Part shown: piece after piece, positions 1 through 8,046 of the stretch
Position numbering within the stretch: the first letter of the stretch is position 1
Layout: each line of letters begins with the position of its first letter
Assembly: GCF_014196455.1 (NCBI RefSeq)
Contig: NZ_JACIDS010000003.1
Coordinates: 1-64,000, forward strand
Length of the DNA: 64,000 bases
Source of the DNA: Kaistia hirudinis
GTDB taxonomy: Bacteria > Pseudomonadota > Alphaproteobacteria > Rhizobiales > Kaistiaceae
Direction: 5' to 3'
Position numbers and translations under genes: made by a program
Notes under the pieces: generated by a model
Told to the model about the DNA's origin: nothing
What the model saw: the letters and a program-made list of their open reading frames with translations, nothing else
Database searches by the model: none

Positions 1-123
1 GCGGCCAGCTGGGTGTTCCACGAGACCGCCACATGGTGGGCCGCAGGCGTCGCGGGCTCCATCGTCGGCGCCGTCTGGAACTACCTCCTCAGCGCCTCGC
101 TCGTATGGAAAAGCCGCGCGTGA
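1..123 (+). CDS. GtrA-domain protein, C-terminal end (partial)
   Basis: Only the last 40 codons are in the window, reading in frame from base 1 to a TGA at 121-123. The visible tail is hydrophobic with many tryptophans and ends in an 'NYLLSASLVWKSRA' motif. Asn-Tyr followed by a short hydrophobic stretch and a terminal Val-Trp is how many GtrA-family proteins (PF04138), and family 2 glycosyltransferases fused to GtrA, end. GtrA proteins are four-helix membrane proteins thought to flip or present polyprenyl-linked sugars. The next gene, a GT39 glycosyltransferase that uses such donors, overlaps this stop codon, which suggests one operon. Whether a GT2 domain precedes the GtrA part cannot be seen. 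Confidence 0.65.
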   Translation, partial: AASWVFHETATWWAAGVAGSIVGAVWNYLLSASLVWKSRA

Positions 124-1574
124 GCCCCGACGGCGCGTCGTTGCCCGGACGACGCATCGCGCTGGCGCTGATTGCCGCGCTGGCGATCGGCCGTCTGTTC
201 ATCGCCGGATTGACGCCGCTCGCTCCGGACGAGGCCTATTACGCGCTCTGGGCGCGCAGCCTTTCGGCCGGATATTTCGACCATCCGCCGCTGATCGCCT
301 TCTTCATCCGCGCTGGAACGCTGCTCTTCGGCGAGACGCCCTTGGGCGTGCGCTTCGCATGCGCGCTCGCGGCGCTGCCGGCAAGCTTCTTCGTCTGGCG
401 CGCCGCCGCCATCCTCCTCGGCGACGAAGACCGCGCGCCGCTGGCCGCGCTCTTCTTCAACGTCACGCTGATCGGCTATTTCGGCATGACGGTCGCGACG
501 CCCGACGCGCCGCTCGTGCTGTTCTCCGCTGCCATGGTCTATTGCGCCGCCCGTCTGACGGTTCGTGACCGCCTCGGCGACTGGCTGCTCATGGGCGCCG
601 CGACGGGCCTCGCCTTCGAGGCGAAATACTCCGCCGCGCTGCTCGCCGCCGGTTTCTCGATCGCCGTGCTGATCATCCCCGCCTGGCGCCGCCAGCTCCT
701 GACGCCGAAGCCCTGGCTGGCGCTCGTGGCGCTTTTCGCGGTCTTCGCGCCCAACATCCTCTGGAACGCCAGCCATGGCTGGGCGACCTTCCTCAAGCAG
801 GGCGGCCGCGTCGCACGGGAGGCGCCGTTCGCGCCGCGCTTTCTGGCCGAACTGATCGGCGCGCAGATCGGCCTCGCCACGCCCCTCATCTTCGCGCTCG
901 GCATTCTCGGCCTGCTGCCCCTGGCGGCCGGAGCCTATCGGAGCGCCGCCGCGCGGCGCCTGCTGCTCGCGCTGATCCTCGTGCCCTCAGCCTATTTCGC
1001 GTTTCACGCGCTCCGGGCCCGGGTCGAGGGCAATTGGCCGGGCTTCCTCTATCCCGCCCTCGCCATCACGGCCGCCGCAGCCTTCGCACCGACCGCCGGA
1101 CGGGTCCGCGCCTTCGTCTCGCGCGCCGCCCTGCCGCTGGCGCTCGCCCTCGCCGTCATCGGCTCGATCTATGTCGTGATCGGCCCCACGACGGCGTTCG
1201 GCCGCAAGGAGCCGATCCTGCGGACCACACGCGGCTGGGACGCGCTTGCCGCCTCGGTCCGCGCGAAAGCCGGCGCGATCGGCGCGCGCTATGTGCTGAC
1301 CTTCGACTATCAGCTCAATGCCGAACTCTCGATGCTCCTGACCGGCATCCCGGTCGCACAGGGCAATGAGCCCGAACGCTATCGCATGCTCGCCGAGCCG
1401 CGCCCGGAGAACCTCACCGGCACGGGCCTCGTGGTCTCGCGCGGGGACATCGGCCCACAGCTCAAAAAGGTGTTCCCGACGGTCGAGCCGCTCGGCACCG
1501 CCGAGCAGCGCTACGGCGATGTCGTCGTGGAGCGGTTCTCGCTCTATCGCATCGAACCGTCCGCGGCGCCCTGA
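105..1574 (+). CDS. Glycosyltransferase family 39 (ArnT/PMT-like) membrane protein
   Basis: A 489-residue polytopic membrane protein. The acidic DEAYY motif at about residues 42-46 and the FDHPP motif at about 58-62, in the first periplasmic loop, are the hallmark of the GT39/ArnT/PMT_2 superfamily. These enzymes transfer a sugar from a polyprenyl-phosphate donor to lipid A, protein or other envelope acceptors on the outer face of the inner membrane. Many hydrophobic helices follow, then a soluble C-terminal part of about 130 residues. The acceptor cannot be told from sequence. The gene overlaps the upstream GtrA-type gene. The start is uncertain: ATG at 105, or a GTG at 120 that overlaps the upstream TGA as GTGA. 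Neither has a clear Shine-Dalgarno sequence. Its 3' end overlaps the convergent ArsR gene by about 30 bases. Confidence 0.85.
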   Translation: MEKPRVSPDGASLPGRRIALALIAALAIGRLFIAGLTPLAPDEAYYALWARSLSAGYFDHPPLIAFFIRAGTLLFGETPLGVRFACALAALPASFFVWRAAAILLGDEDRAPLAALFFNVTLIGYFGMTVATPDAPLVLFSAAMVYCAARLTVRDRLGDWLLMGAATGLAFEAKYSAALLAAGFSIAVLIIPAWRRQLLTPKPWLALVALFAVFAPNILWNASHGWATFLKQGGRVAREAPFAPRFLAELIGAQIGLATPLIFALGILGLLPLAAGAYRSAAARRLLLALILVPSAYFAFHALRARVEGNWPGFLYPALAITAAAAFAPTAGRVRAFVSRAALPLALALAVIGSIYVVIGPTTAFGRKEPILRTTRGWDALAASVRAKAGAIGARYVLTFDYQLNAELSMLLTGIPVAQGNEPERYRMLAEPRPENLTGTGLVVSRGDIGPQLKKVFPTVEPLGTAEQRYGDVVVERFSLYRIEPSAAP

Positions 1575-1903
1575 GCCTCCTGCGGCACCTCGCAGGCATC
1601 GGCCGAGCCCGGCCGGCAGAAAGCCGCATGCAGGGCCTCGACCACCGTCACCACCTCGGGACGCGTGATCCGGTAATAGACGGTCGTCCCCTCGCGCCGG
1701 GATTCCACCAGCCCGTCGGCCCGGAGCCGCATCAGCTGCTGTGACATCGGCACCTGATCGATGCCGAGCTCCTGCCGCAGTTCCGCGACGGATTTTTCCT
1801 CGCCGCCCAGCGCGCACAGCGCCAGCAGCCGCTGGGGATGGGAGAGGCTCCGCATCAGATCGGCAGCGCGCTCTGAAGCCGGGATCAGATCTTCTACATT
1901 CAT
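1544..1903 (-). CDS. bigR: ArsR-family repressor of the BigR/SqrR (dithiol switch) type
   Basis: A winged-helix ArsR/SmtB regulator of 119 residues from the ATG at 1901-1903; a TTG at 1937-1939 would add 12. Two cysteines, one in the RLLALCAL segment and one in the AAFC segment near the C-terminus, are 66 residues apart. That spacing and context match the redox-active pair of the sulfide/persulfide sensors BigR (C42/C108) and SqrR (C41/C107), and with the TTG start the numbering here is exactly 42 and 108. In that family, reactive sulfur species form a polysulfide bridge between the cysteines and release DNA. No metal-binding ArsR motif is seen. The gene is divergent from a sulfide:quinone oxidoreductase, its expected target. 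A third cysteine lies eight residues after the second. Confidence 0.85.
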   Translation of the reverse strand: MNVEDLIPASERAADLMRSLSHPQRLLALCALGGEEKSVAELRQELGIDQVPMSQQLMRLRADGLVESRREGTTVYYRITRPEVVTVVEALHAAFCRPGSADACEVPQEAQGAADGSMR

Positions 1904-1936
1904 GATATTGAATTTAGAACTTTTGAATGTTATGTG
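1898..1936. promoter_or_regulatory. SqrR-type operator and candidate sqr promoter
   Basis: A short AT-rich island in a GC-rich region. ATTC-N8-GAAT lies at 1898-1913, over the start codon of the repressor gene. This is the operator consensus I recall for SqrR. A weaker copy, TTTA-N8-GAAT, follows 15 bases later at 1913-1928. Towards the sqr gene, TTGAAT (1908-1913) and TATGTG (1931-1936) are 17 bases apart and could be -35 and -10 elements, so a bound repressor would block both directions. The leader to the sqr start would then be about 150 bases. The motif match is seen; function is inferred. Confidence 0.55.
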
Positions 1937-2096
1937 CAAGCCTGAGGTCGGAGCTGGGCTGCTCGTCCGTCACAAGATGGCATCGCGGGATTTTCGCGCA
2001 AGGAGCCAGACACCAGCGCCGGCATCTTCGGGCTGATCGCGTGCCATGCCGCATGGGGCGGCTCGCCACGGCGCAAGGCCTCGGGAGGAGTTTGCG

Positions 2097-3395
2097 ATGG
2101 CACATATCGTGGTTCTGGGCGCCGGTCTCGGCGGCGTGATCATGGCTTATGAGATGAAGGCCGCGGTGCGGGCGGAGGATCGCCTGACCGTGGTCAATCT
2201 CGGCAGCACCTACACCTTCGTTCCATCCAACCCGTGGGTCGCCGTGGGATGGCGCGAGCGGGAGGATATCAGCGTCGATCTCGAAGGCGTCTTTGCGAAG
2301 CGCGGCATCACGCTGCGGCCGGAAGGCGCGAAGCGCATCCATCCGTCCGAAAACCGGATCGAGCTCAACGACGGCAGATCCCTCGACTACGACTATCTCA
2401 TCATCGCGACGGGACCCGACCTCGCCTTTGACGAGGTGCCCGGCCTCGGCCCCAACGGCCACACCCAGTCCGTCTGCACCATCGACCATGCCGAAAAGGC
2501 CCGCGAGGCCTATGAGGCGCTTGTGAAGGCGCCGGGACCCGTGGTCATCGGCGCGGTGCAGGGCGCCTCCTGCTACGGCCCCGCGTATGAGTTCGCCTTC
2601 ATCCTCGACACCGCGCTGCGGCGGGCCAAGGTGCGCGACCGCGTGCCCATGACCTTCGTCACGCCGGAGCCCTATGTCGGCCATCTCGGGCTCGACGGGG
2701 TGGGCGATACCAAGGGCCTGCTCGAATCGGCGATGCGCGAGCGTCACATCAAATGGATCACCAATGCCCGCGTGGCCCGCGTCGACGAGGGCCGCATGGC
2801 CGTCGAAGAGGTCAATGAGGACGGCTCCCTCAAGGCCGCGCATGAACTTCCTTTCGCCTTCTCCATGCTGCTGCCGGCCTTCCGCGGCGTTCCGGCCGTC
2901 GCCGGCATCGAGGGGCTGAGCAATCCGCGCGGTTTCGTGCAGATCGACCGCCACCAACGCAATGCCGCCTTCCCGAACATCTTCTCGGTCGGCGTCTGCG
3001 TCGCGATCCCGCCGGTGGGCAAGACCCCGCTCGCGGTCGGCGTGCCCAAGACCGGCTTCATGATCGAATCCATGGTCACGGCGACCGCGCAGAACGTCCG
3101 CGCCCTGCTCGACGGCGCGGAGCCGAGGGCCGTCGCGACCTGGAACGCGGTCTGCCTCGCGGATTTCGGCGATCAGGGCATCGCCTTCGTGGCGCAGCCG
3201 CAGATTCCGCCGCGCAATGTGAACTGGGCCTCGCAGGGCAAATGGGTTCACGCGGCCAAGATTGGCTTCGAGAAGTATTTCCTGCGCAAGGTCCGCCTCG
3301 GCCAGAGCGACACCTTCTACGAAAACCTCGTCCTCGACGTCCTCGGCATCAAGAAGCTGAAGGAAATCCACCTGGACGAAGCTCCCGGAAAATAA
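2097..3395 (+). CDS. sqr: Sulfide:quinone oxidoreductase, type I
   Basis: A 432-residue FAD flavoprotein that oxidises sulfide to sulfane sulfur/polysulfide and passes electrons to the quinone pool at the cytoplasmic face of the inner membrane. The N-terminal FAD-binding GAGLGG motif is at residues 8-13. Cysteines fall at 127 (TQSVCTID), 159 (GASCYGPAYE) and 353; these are the catalytic cysteine positions of Rhodobacter capsulatus SQR. A fourth cysteine is at 301. The motif around C159 separates true SQRs from general NADH dehydrogenases. The start was chosen for the GGGAGGAG Shine-Dalgarno at 2083-2090; an upstream ATG at 2046 has no such support. It is divergent from the BigR/SqrR-type repressor and followed by a DUF2892 gene. 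Confidence 0.9.
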   Translation: MAHIVVLGAGLGGVIMAYEMKAAVRAEDRLTVVNLGSTYTFVPSNPWVAVGWREREDISVDLEGVFAKRGITLRPEGAKRIHPSENRIELNDGRSLDYDYLIIATGPDLAFDEVPGLGPNGHTQSVCTIDHAEKAREAYEALVKAPGPVVIGAVQGASCYGPAYEFAFILDTALRRAKVRDRVPMTFVTPEPYVGHLGLDGVGDTKGLLESAMRERHIKWITNARVARVDEGRMAVEEVNEDGSLKAAHELPFAFSMLLPAFRGVPAVAGIEGLSNPRGFVQIDRHQRNAAFPNIFSVGVCVAIPPVGKTPLAVGVPKTGFMIESMVTATAQNVRALLDGAEPRAVATWNAVCLADFGDQGIAFVAQPQIPPRNVNWASQGKWVHAAKIGFEKYFLRKVRLGQSDTFYENLVLDVLGIKKLKEIHLDEAPGK

Positions 3396-3426
3396 TCCCC
3401 GTTTCCAGATCTGAAGGATTCTTCAC

Positions 3427-3630
3427 ATGAGCATCGATCGTTCCGTCATGATGTTCGCCGGCTTCATGGTTCTCCTGTCGCTGGCGCTCGCCACCTGGGT
3501 TTCGCCCTACTGGCTCTGGCTCACTGCCTTTGTCGGGCTCAACCTGATGCAGGCCTCCGTCACCGGCTTCTGCCCAGCGGCGATGGTCTTCAAGAAACTC
3601 GGCGTCCAGCCCGGCAAGGTCTTTTCCTGA
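3427..3630 (+). CDS. DUF2892 (YgaP-type transmembrane) protein
   Basis: A 67-residue protein with two hydrophobic helices and the conserved 'LNLMQASVTGFCPA' stretch, followed by a cytoplasmic LGV segment. This is the DUF2892 membrane module, found alone or fused to rhodanese domains as in YgaP. The conserved Cys of TGFCP is present. Stand-alone DUF2892 genes recur beside BigR/SqrR-regulated sulfur genes. A role in handling or moving sulfane sulfur is a guess from that context. It starts 31 bases after sqr with an AAGGA Shine-Dalgarno at about 3413-3417, so it is very likely co-transcribed with sqr. Confidence 0.85.
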   Translation: MSIDRSVMMFAGFMVLLSLALATWVSPYWLWLTAFVGLNLMQASVTGFCPAAMVFKKLGVQPGKVFS

Positions 3631-3643
3631 GCCTGGGCCGGCC

Positions 3644-3677
3644 GTGCGGACGCGGCATCCCCCGGCCGCGTCCGCAC
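3644..3677 (+). terminator. Strong hairpin between the DUF2892 and RND genes
   Basis: Perfect 12-base arms GTGCGGACGCGG (3644-3655) and CCGCGTCCGCAC (3666-3677) enclose a 10-base loop, followed by TCCCTTTCC but no run of T. It begins 13 bases after the DUF2892 stop. Only 29 bases separate it from the RND adaptor start, too few for a full promoter, so it probably acts as a partial terminator or RNA-stability element that sets sqr-DUF2892 expression apart from the RND genes. Confidence 0.55.
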
Positions 3678-3706
3678 TCCCTTTCCGCGAAAGCACTGTC
3701 AGAGCC

Positions 3707-4726
3707 ATGATCCGACCGACGTCTCTCCTCTCCGGTCTAGCCCTCGCCGCCCTCCTCGCCTTGCCGGCCTTCGCCGGGGAGTTCACGGCGAAATCCGTCA
3801 CCATCCCCGAGCTTAAGGCGGTGTTCGGCCAGGTCGAGAGCAGCAATGTCGTGCCGGCGCGCGCCCGCATCGGCGGCACCATCCGCTCCATCGCGATCCA
3901 GGAAGGCCAGGAGGTGAAGGAGGGCGAGGTGATCGCCGAGGTCGTCGACGAGAAGCTGGCCCTCCAGCGCGACGCCGCCGACGCGCGGATCAAGCAGCTC
4001 AATTCGCAACTCGACAATGCCAAGCTGGCGCTCGACCGCGCGCAGCAATTGCTGGGACGCGGCGTGGTCAGCCAGGCCAATGTCGACCAGGCGAAGATGA
4101 ATTACGACGTCGCGGTCAACCAGGTCACGGCCGCCGAGGCCGACCGCGCCGTAATCGAGCAGCAGTCGAGCGAGGGCTCGGTGCTCGCACCTGCGACCGG
4201 CCGCGTGCTGTCGGTGCCGGTGACGCTCGGCTCGGTGATCCTCGCCGGCGAGACCGTCGGGCGAATCGCCACCGGCAAATACTACCTCCGCCTGTCGCTG
4301 CCCGAGCGTCATGCGACGCAGATCCGCACCGAGAGCACCGTTCTGGTCGGCCGGCGCGGCATGAGCACGAGCGCGAGCGGCGGCGTCGACGCGGCGCGGC
4401 CGGGGCGGATCGTGAAGGTCTATCCCGAGATCGTCGACGGTCGTGTCATCGCGGATGTCGATGTCGACGGCATCGGCGATTTCTTCGTCAATGAGCGCAC
4501 GCTGGTCTGGATTCCGGTCGGCAGCCACGATGCGATCGGCGTTCCGGCAGAGGCCATCATCACCCGCCACGGCGTCGACTATGTCCGCATCGCCGGCGCC
4601 GATGGCCCGCTCGATGTCGCCGTCATTCTCGGCTCGACCTTCGAGGCCGATGGCAAGCCGCTCGTCGAGGTCCTGACCGGGCTTCGCGACGGCGACCGGA
4701 TCCTCCTGCCGGAAGACGCGCAATGA
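3707..4726 (+). CDS. RND efflux periplasmic adaptor (membrane fusion protein)
   Basis: A 339-residue HlyD/AcrA-family adaptor that would link an inner-membrane RND pump to an outer-membrane channel. An N-terminal signal peptide ends near 'ALPAFAGEF' (about residue 21). A biotinyl-lipoyl half-motif, a helical hairpin rich in Gln and Ala (about residues 90-150), the second lipoyl half and beta-barrel domains follow. The ATG at 3707 was chosen because it begins the signal peptide; a start at 3644 lies inside a strong hairpin. The stop overlaps the downstream permease start by four bases (ATGA), so the two are translationally coupled. No outer-membrane channel gene is nearby, so one must be shared from elsewhere. 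Confidence 0.85.
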   Translation: MIRPTSLLSGLALAALLALPAFAGEFTAKSVTIPELKAVFGQVESSNVVPARARIGGTIRSIAIQEGQEVKEGEVIAEVVDEKLALQRDAADARIKQLNSQLDNAKLALDRAQQLLGRGVVSQANVDQAKMNYDVAVNQVTAAEADRAVIEQQSSEGSVLAPATGRVLSVPVTLGSVILAGETVGRIATGKYYLRLSLPERHATQIRTESTVLVGRRGMSTSASGGVDAARPGRIVKVYPEIVDGRVIADVDVDGIGDFFVNERTLVWIPVGSHDAIGVPAEAIITRHGVDYVRIAGADGPLDVAVILGSTFEADGKPLVEVLTGLRDGDRILLPEDAQ

Positions 4727-7700
4727 AACTCGGCATCGCTGGCAATCTGACGCGGACCTTCATCGGTTCGCCGCTGACGCCCCTCTTCCTGCTCGCCGCC
4801 TTCGCGCTCGGCATCGTCGCCCTCATCACGCTGCCGCGCGAGGAGGAGCCGCAAATCTCCGTTCCCATGGTGGACATCCACGTCTCCGCCAACGGCCTCA
4901 AGGCCGACGATGCGGAGAAGCTGGTCACCGAGCCGCTCGAGACGATCGTCAAGGGCATAGACGGCGTCGAGCATGTCTATTCGCAGACCGACGATGACGG
5001 CGTCCTGCTGACGGCCCGCTTCCTGGTCGGCACCAATTCCGATGACGCGATCCTGCGCGTGCACGAAAAGATTCGCGCCAATATGGACCGCATCCCGGTC
5101 GGCATTCCGGAGCCGCTGATCGTCGGGCGCGGTATCGACGATGTCGCGATCGTCGTCGTCACGCTCACGCCGGCCAAGGGGGCCGCCGATCGCTGGACCG
5201 AGAACGGGCTGACGCGGCTTGCGCGCGAGCTGCAGGTCGAGGTCGCGAAGCTCCCCGATATCGGCCTCACCTATATCAGCGGCGAACAGGGAGAGGAGAT
5301 CCGCGTCGAGCCGGATCCCGAAAAGCTCTCGCTCTACGGCATCACGCTCGGCCAGCTTCAGGCCAAGGTCGCCGGCGCCAACCGTTCCTTCCAGGTCGGG
5401 CGGGTGCGCGACGATGGCGAACAGCGCACACTCGTCGCCGGGCAGACGCTGCAGACGCTGACCGATATCGGCAATCTCTTCATCACCGCACGCGACGGCC
5501 GCCCGGTCTATGTCCGCGACGTCGCCAATGTCGTGCTCGCGACTGAGCCGAACGAATCCCGCGTCACCGAGATCCGCAAGGGCGATGGGGGCCTCGAACG
5601 CGCGCCCGCCGTCTCGCTCGCCATCGCCAAGCGCCCCGGCACCAACGCCGTCGTCATCGCGGAGAAGGTCACCGAGCGGCTCGAGCAGGTGCGCGGCCAG
5701 ATCTTCCCGCAGGACGTCGAGATGACGATCACGCGGAACTATGGCGAGACCGCCAATGAGAAGGCGAACGAGCTGCTCTTCCATCTGGGGCTCGCCACCG
5801 TCTCGATCGTCGTGCTGGTCGCGATCGCGATCGGCTGGCGCGAGGCGATCGTCGTCGCCATCGTCATCCCGACGACGATCCTGCTGACGCTCTTCGCCGC
5901 GCGCATCATGGGCTACACGCTCAACCGCGTCAGCTTGTTCGCGCTCATCTTTTCCATCGGCATCCTCGTCGACGACGCCATCGTCGTGATCGAGAACATC
6001 GCACGACACTGGGCGATGAAGGACGGGCGCCCGCGCCGGCAGGCGGCGATCGAGGCCGTGGCGGAGGTCGGCAACCCGACCATCGTCGCGACGCTCACCG
6101 TCATCGCCGCGCTGCTGCCCATGCTGTTCGTCTCCGGCATGATGGGCCCGTATATGAGTCCGATCCCGGCCAATGCCTCTGCCGCGATGCTGTTCTCCTT
6201 CTTCGTCGCGGTCATCCTGACGCCCTGGCTGATGCTTCGCTTAGGCGGCAAAGGACATGCCGCGCACGGCCATGGGGAGCATGAGGCGGCGCATGGCGGC
6301 TGGCTCGGACGGGCCTACACCGCCGTCGCCCGGCCGATCCTGGTCTCGCGCACGCGCTCCTGGGTCTTCCTGCTGGTCGTCGGCGCGGCGACCATCGCCT
6401 CGCTGGGGCTGATCTACACCAAGCACGTTACGGTCAAACTGCTGCCCTTCGACAACAAGGCGGAGCTGCAGGTCATCGTCGACCTGCCGCCCGGCGCGTC
6501 TGTCGAGGCGACCAACCGCGTGCTGCAGCAGATCGCCGACCGGCTCGGCCCGGTGCCGGAGATCATCTCGTTCCAGAGCTATGCCGGCACCGCCTCGCCG
6601 TTCAACTTCAATGGCCTGGTCCGCCACTACAATCTGCGCTCGGCGCCCAACCAGGGCGACCTCGTCGTCAACCTGACGCCGAAGGGCGATCGCGACCGCG
6701 AGAGCCACGCCATCGCGCTGGAACTGCGCGAGCGGATCAAGGACCTTCCCTTCCCTGAGGGAACGCGGATCAAGGTCGTCGAGCCGCCGCCGGGACCGCC
6801 GGTGCTCGGGACGCTGCTCGCTGAGATCTATGGCCCGGATGCGCAGACCCGCCGCGCCGTCGCGACCAAGGTCGAGGAAATCTTCCGGAGCGTTCCCTTC
6901 ATCGTCGACGTGGACGATTCCTTCCACACCCAGCCGACGCGCGTGCGCATGGCGATCGACCAGGACAATCTCGAATTCTACCAGGTCGAGCAGAGCGACG
7001 CCTATGACACGATCAGCGCGCTCTATGGCGGCCAGGTCGTCGGCTATTCGCATCGCGGCGGTGGCCGCCAGCCGATCCCGATCCGCATCGCGCTCTCGAA
7101 GAGCGACGGCGTGGTCGACGAGCGCGGCCTGACCGTGCCGGTTCCGGCCAATGCCCTGCCCGGCGGGCGCGGCGTGGTCGAACTCGGCGACGTGGTGACT
7201 GTCACCCGCGAGCCGGCGTCCTTCCCGATCTTCCGCCACAATGGAAGGCCGGCGGAAATGGTCACGGCCGAACTCGCCGGCGCGTTCGAGGCGCCGGTCT
7301 ACGGGATGATGGCCGTCTCCGACGCGATCGACGCCGCCGACTGGGGCAATCTGCCGAAGCCGGTCGTCGCGCTGCACGGCCAGCCGGATGACGAATCCCA
7401 TCCGACGCTGCTGTGGGACGGCGAGTGGGAGGTGACCTGGGTGACGTTCCGCGACATGGGCGCCGCCTTCGGCATCGCCATTCTCGGCATCTACATCCTT
7501 GTCGTCGCGCAGTTCGGCTCGTTCCGCCTGCCGCTGGTCGTGCTGACGCCGATCCCGCTGACCTTCATCGGCATCATGATCGGCCATTGGCTGTTCGGCG
7601 CGCCGTTCTCGGCGACGTCGATGATCGGCTTCATCGCGCTGGCCGGCATCATCGTGCGCAACTCGATCCTGCTGATCGACTTCATCCGCCACGCCCAGAC

Positions 7701-7980
7701 GGCGGAGCGGCCGCGCATCGACGTGCTGATCGAGGCCGGCGCGATCCGCTTCAAGCCGATCCTGCTCACCGCGCTGGCGGCGATGATCGGCGCCGCGGTG
7801 ATCCTGACCGACCCGATCTTCCAGGGCCTCGCGATCTCGCTGCTGTTCGGCCTCGCCTCCTCGACCGCGCTCACCGTGCTGGTGATCCCCGCGATCTATG
7901 TGGCGCTGCGCGGACCGGGCGTGCCGAAGCGCAAGGACGGCACGGCCGAGACTGGCGAGCCGGCAGCCACCGAAGCGTGA
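4723..7980 (+). CDS. RND-family efflux permease with histidine-rich central loop
   Basis: A 1085-residue AcrB-superfamily proton-driven transporter with twelve expected membrane helices and two large periplasmic domains. TM4 carries [10 protein letters not shown], with the proton-relay aspartates at residues 417-418, typical of HAE-type rather than heavy-metal pumps. In TM10 the motif reads VRNSILLIDF, so the relay lysine of AcrB (K940) is replaced by arginine. The cytoplasmic loop between the two halves contains five histidines at about residues 512-524 (HAAHGHGEHEAAH), which could bind a metal ion. It overlaps the adaptor gene by four bases and lies downstream of the sqr genes. The substrate is unknown; a sulfur compound or metabolite is suggested only by context. 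Confidence 0.88.
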   Translation: MKLGIAGNLTRTFIGSPLTPLFLLAAFALGIVALITLPREEEPQISVPMVDIHVSANGLKADDAEKLVTEPLETIVKGIDGVEHVYSQTDDDGVLLTARFLVGTNSDDAILRVHEKIRANMDRIPVGIPEPLIVGRGIDDVAIVVVTLTPAKGAADRWTENGLTRLARELQVEVAKLPDIGLTYISGEQGEEIRVEPDPEKLSLYGITLGQLQAKVAGANRSFQVGRVRDDGEQRTLVAGQTLQTLTDIGNLFITARDGRPVYVRDVANVVLATEPNESRVTEIRKGDGGLERAPAVSLAIAKRPGTNAVVIAEKVTERLEQVRGQIFPQDVEMTITRNYGETANEKANELLFHLGLATVSIVVLVAIAIGWREAIVVAIVIPTTILLTLFAARIMGYTLNRVSLFALIFSIGILVDDAIVVIENIARHWAMKDGRPRRQAAIEAVAEVGNPTIVATLTVIAALLPMLFVSGMMGPYMSPIPANASAAMLFSFFVAVILTPWLMLRLGGKGHAAHGHGEHEAAHGGWLGRAYTAVARPILVSRTRSWVFLLVVGAATIASLGLIYTKHVTVKLLPFDNKAELQVIVDLPPGASVEATNRVLQQIADRLGPVPEIISFQSYAGTASPFNFNGLVRHYNLRSAPNQGDLVVNLTPKGDRDRESHAIALELRERIKDLPFPEGTRIKVVEPPPGPPVLGTLLAEIYGPDAQTRRAVATKVEEIFRSVPFIVDVDDSFHTQPTRVRMAIDQDNLEFYQVEQSDAYDTISALYGGQVVGYSHRGGGRQPIPIRIALSKSDGVVDERGLTVPVPANALPGGRGVVELGDVVTVTREPASFPIFRHNGRPAEMVTAELAGAFEAPVYGMMAVSDAIDAADWGNLPKPVVALHGQPDDESHPTLLWDGEWEVTWVTFRDMGAAFGIAILGIYILVVAQFGSFRLPLVVLTPIPLTFIGIMIGHWLFGAPFSATSMIGFIALAGIIVRNSILLIDFIRHAQTAERPRIDVLIEAGAIRFKPILLTALAAMIGAAVILTDPIFQGLAISLLFGLASSTALTVLVIPAIYVALRGPGVPKRKDGTAETGEPAATEA

Positions 7981-7995
7981 AGCCGGCGCGGTGGC

Positions 7996-8024
7996 GGAAG
8001 GGCCGGCGCCGTGCTAGCCCTTCC
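7996..8024 (+). terminator. Hairpin after the RND permease gene
   Basis: GGAAGGGC (7996-8003) and GCCCTTCC (8017-8024) form an 8-base-pair stem with a 13-base loop that contains a self-complementary CGGCGCCG. It starts 16 bases after the permease stop. There is no T-run, so intrinsic termination is uncertain, but position and strength suggest the end of the sqr/RND transcription unit. Confidence 0.4.
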
Positions 8025-8046
8025 CATCCGCCGTCCGGAGCCGCGC

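Noticed and set aside
1914-3371. 485-codon frame antisense to sqr
   Set aside because: Composition is His/Asp/Arg-rich with no domain, as expected for the complement of GC-rich coding DNA; sqr on the other strand is unambiguous.
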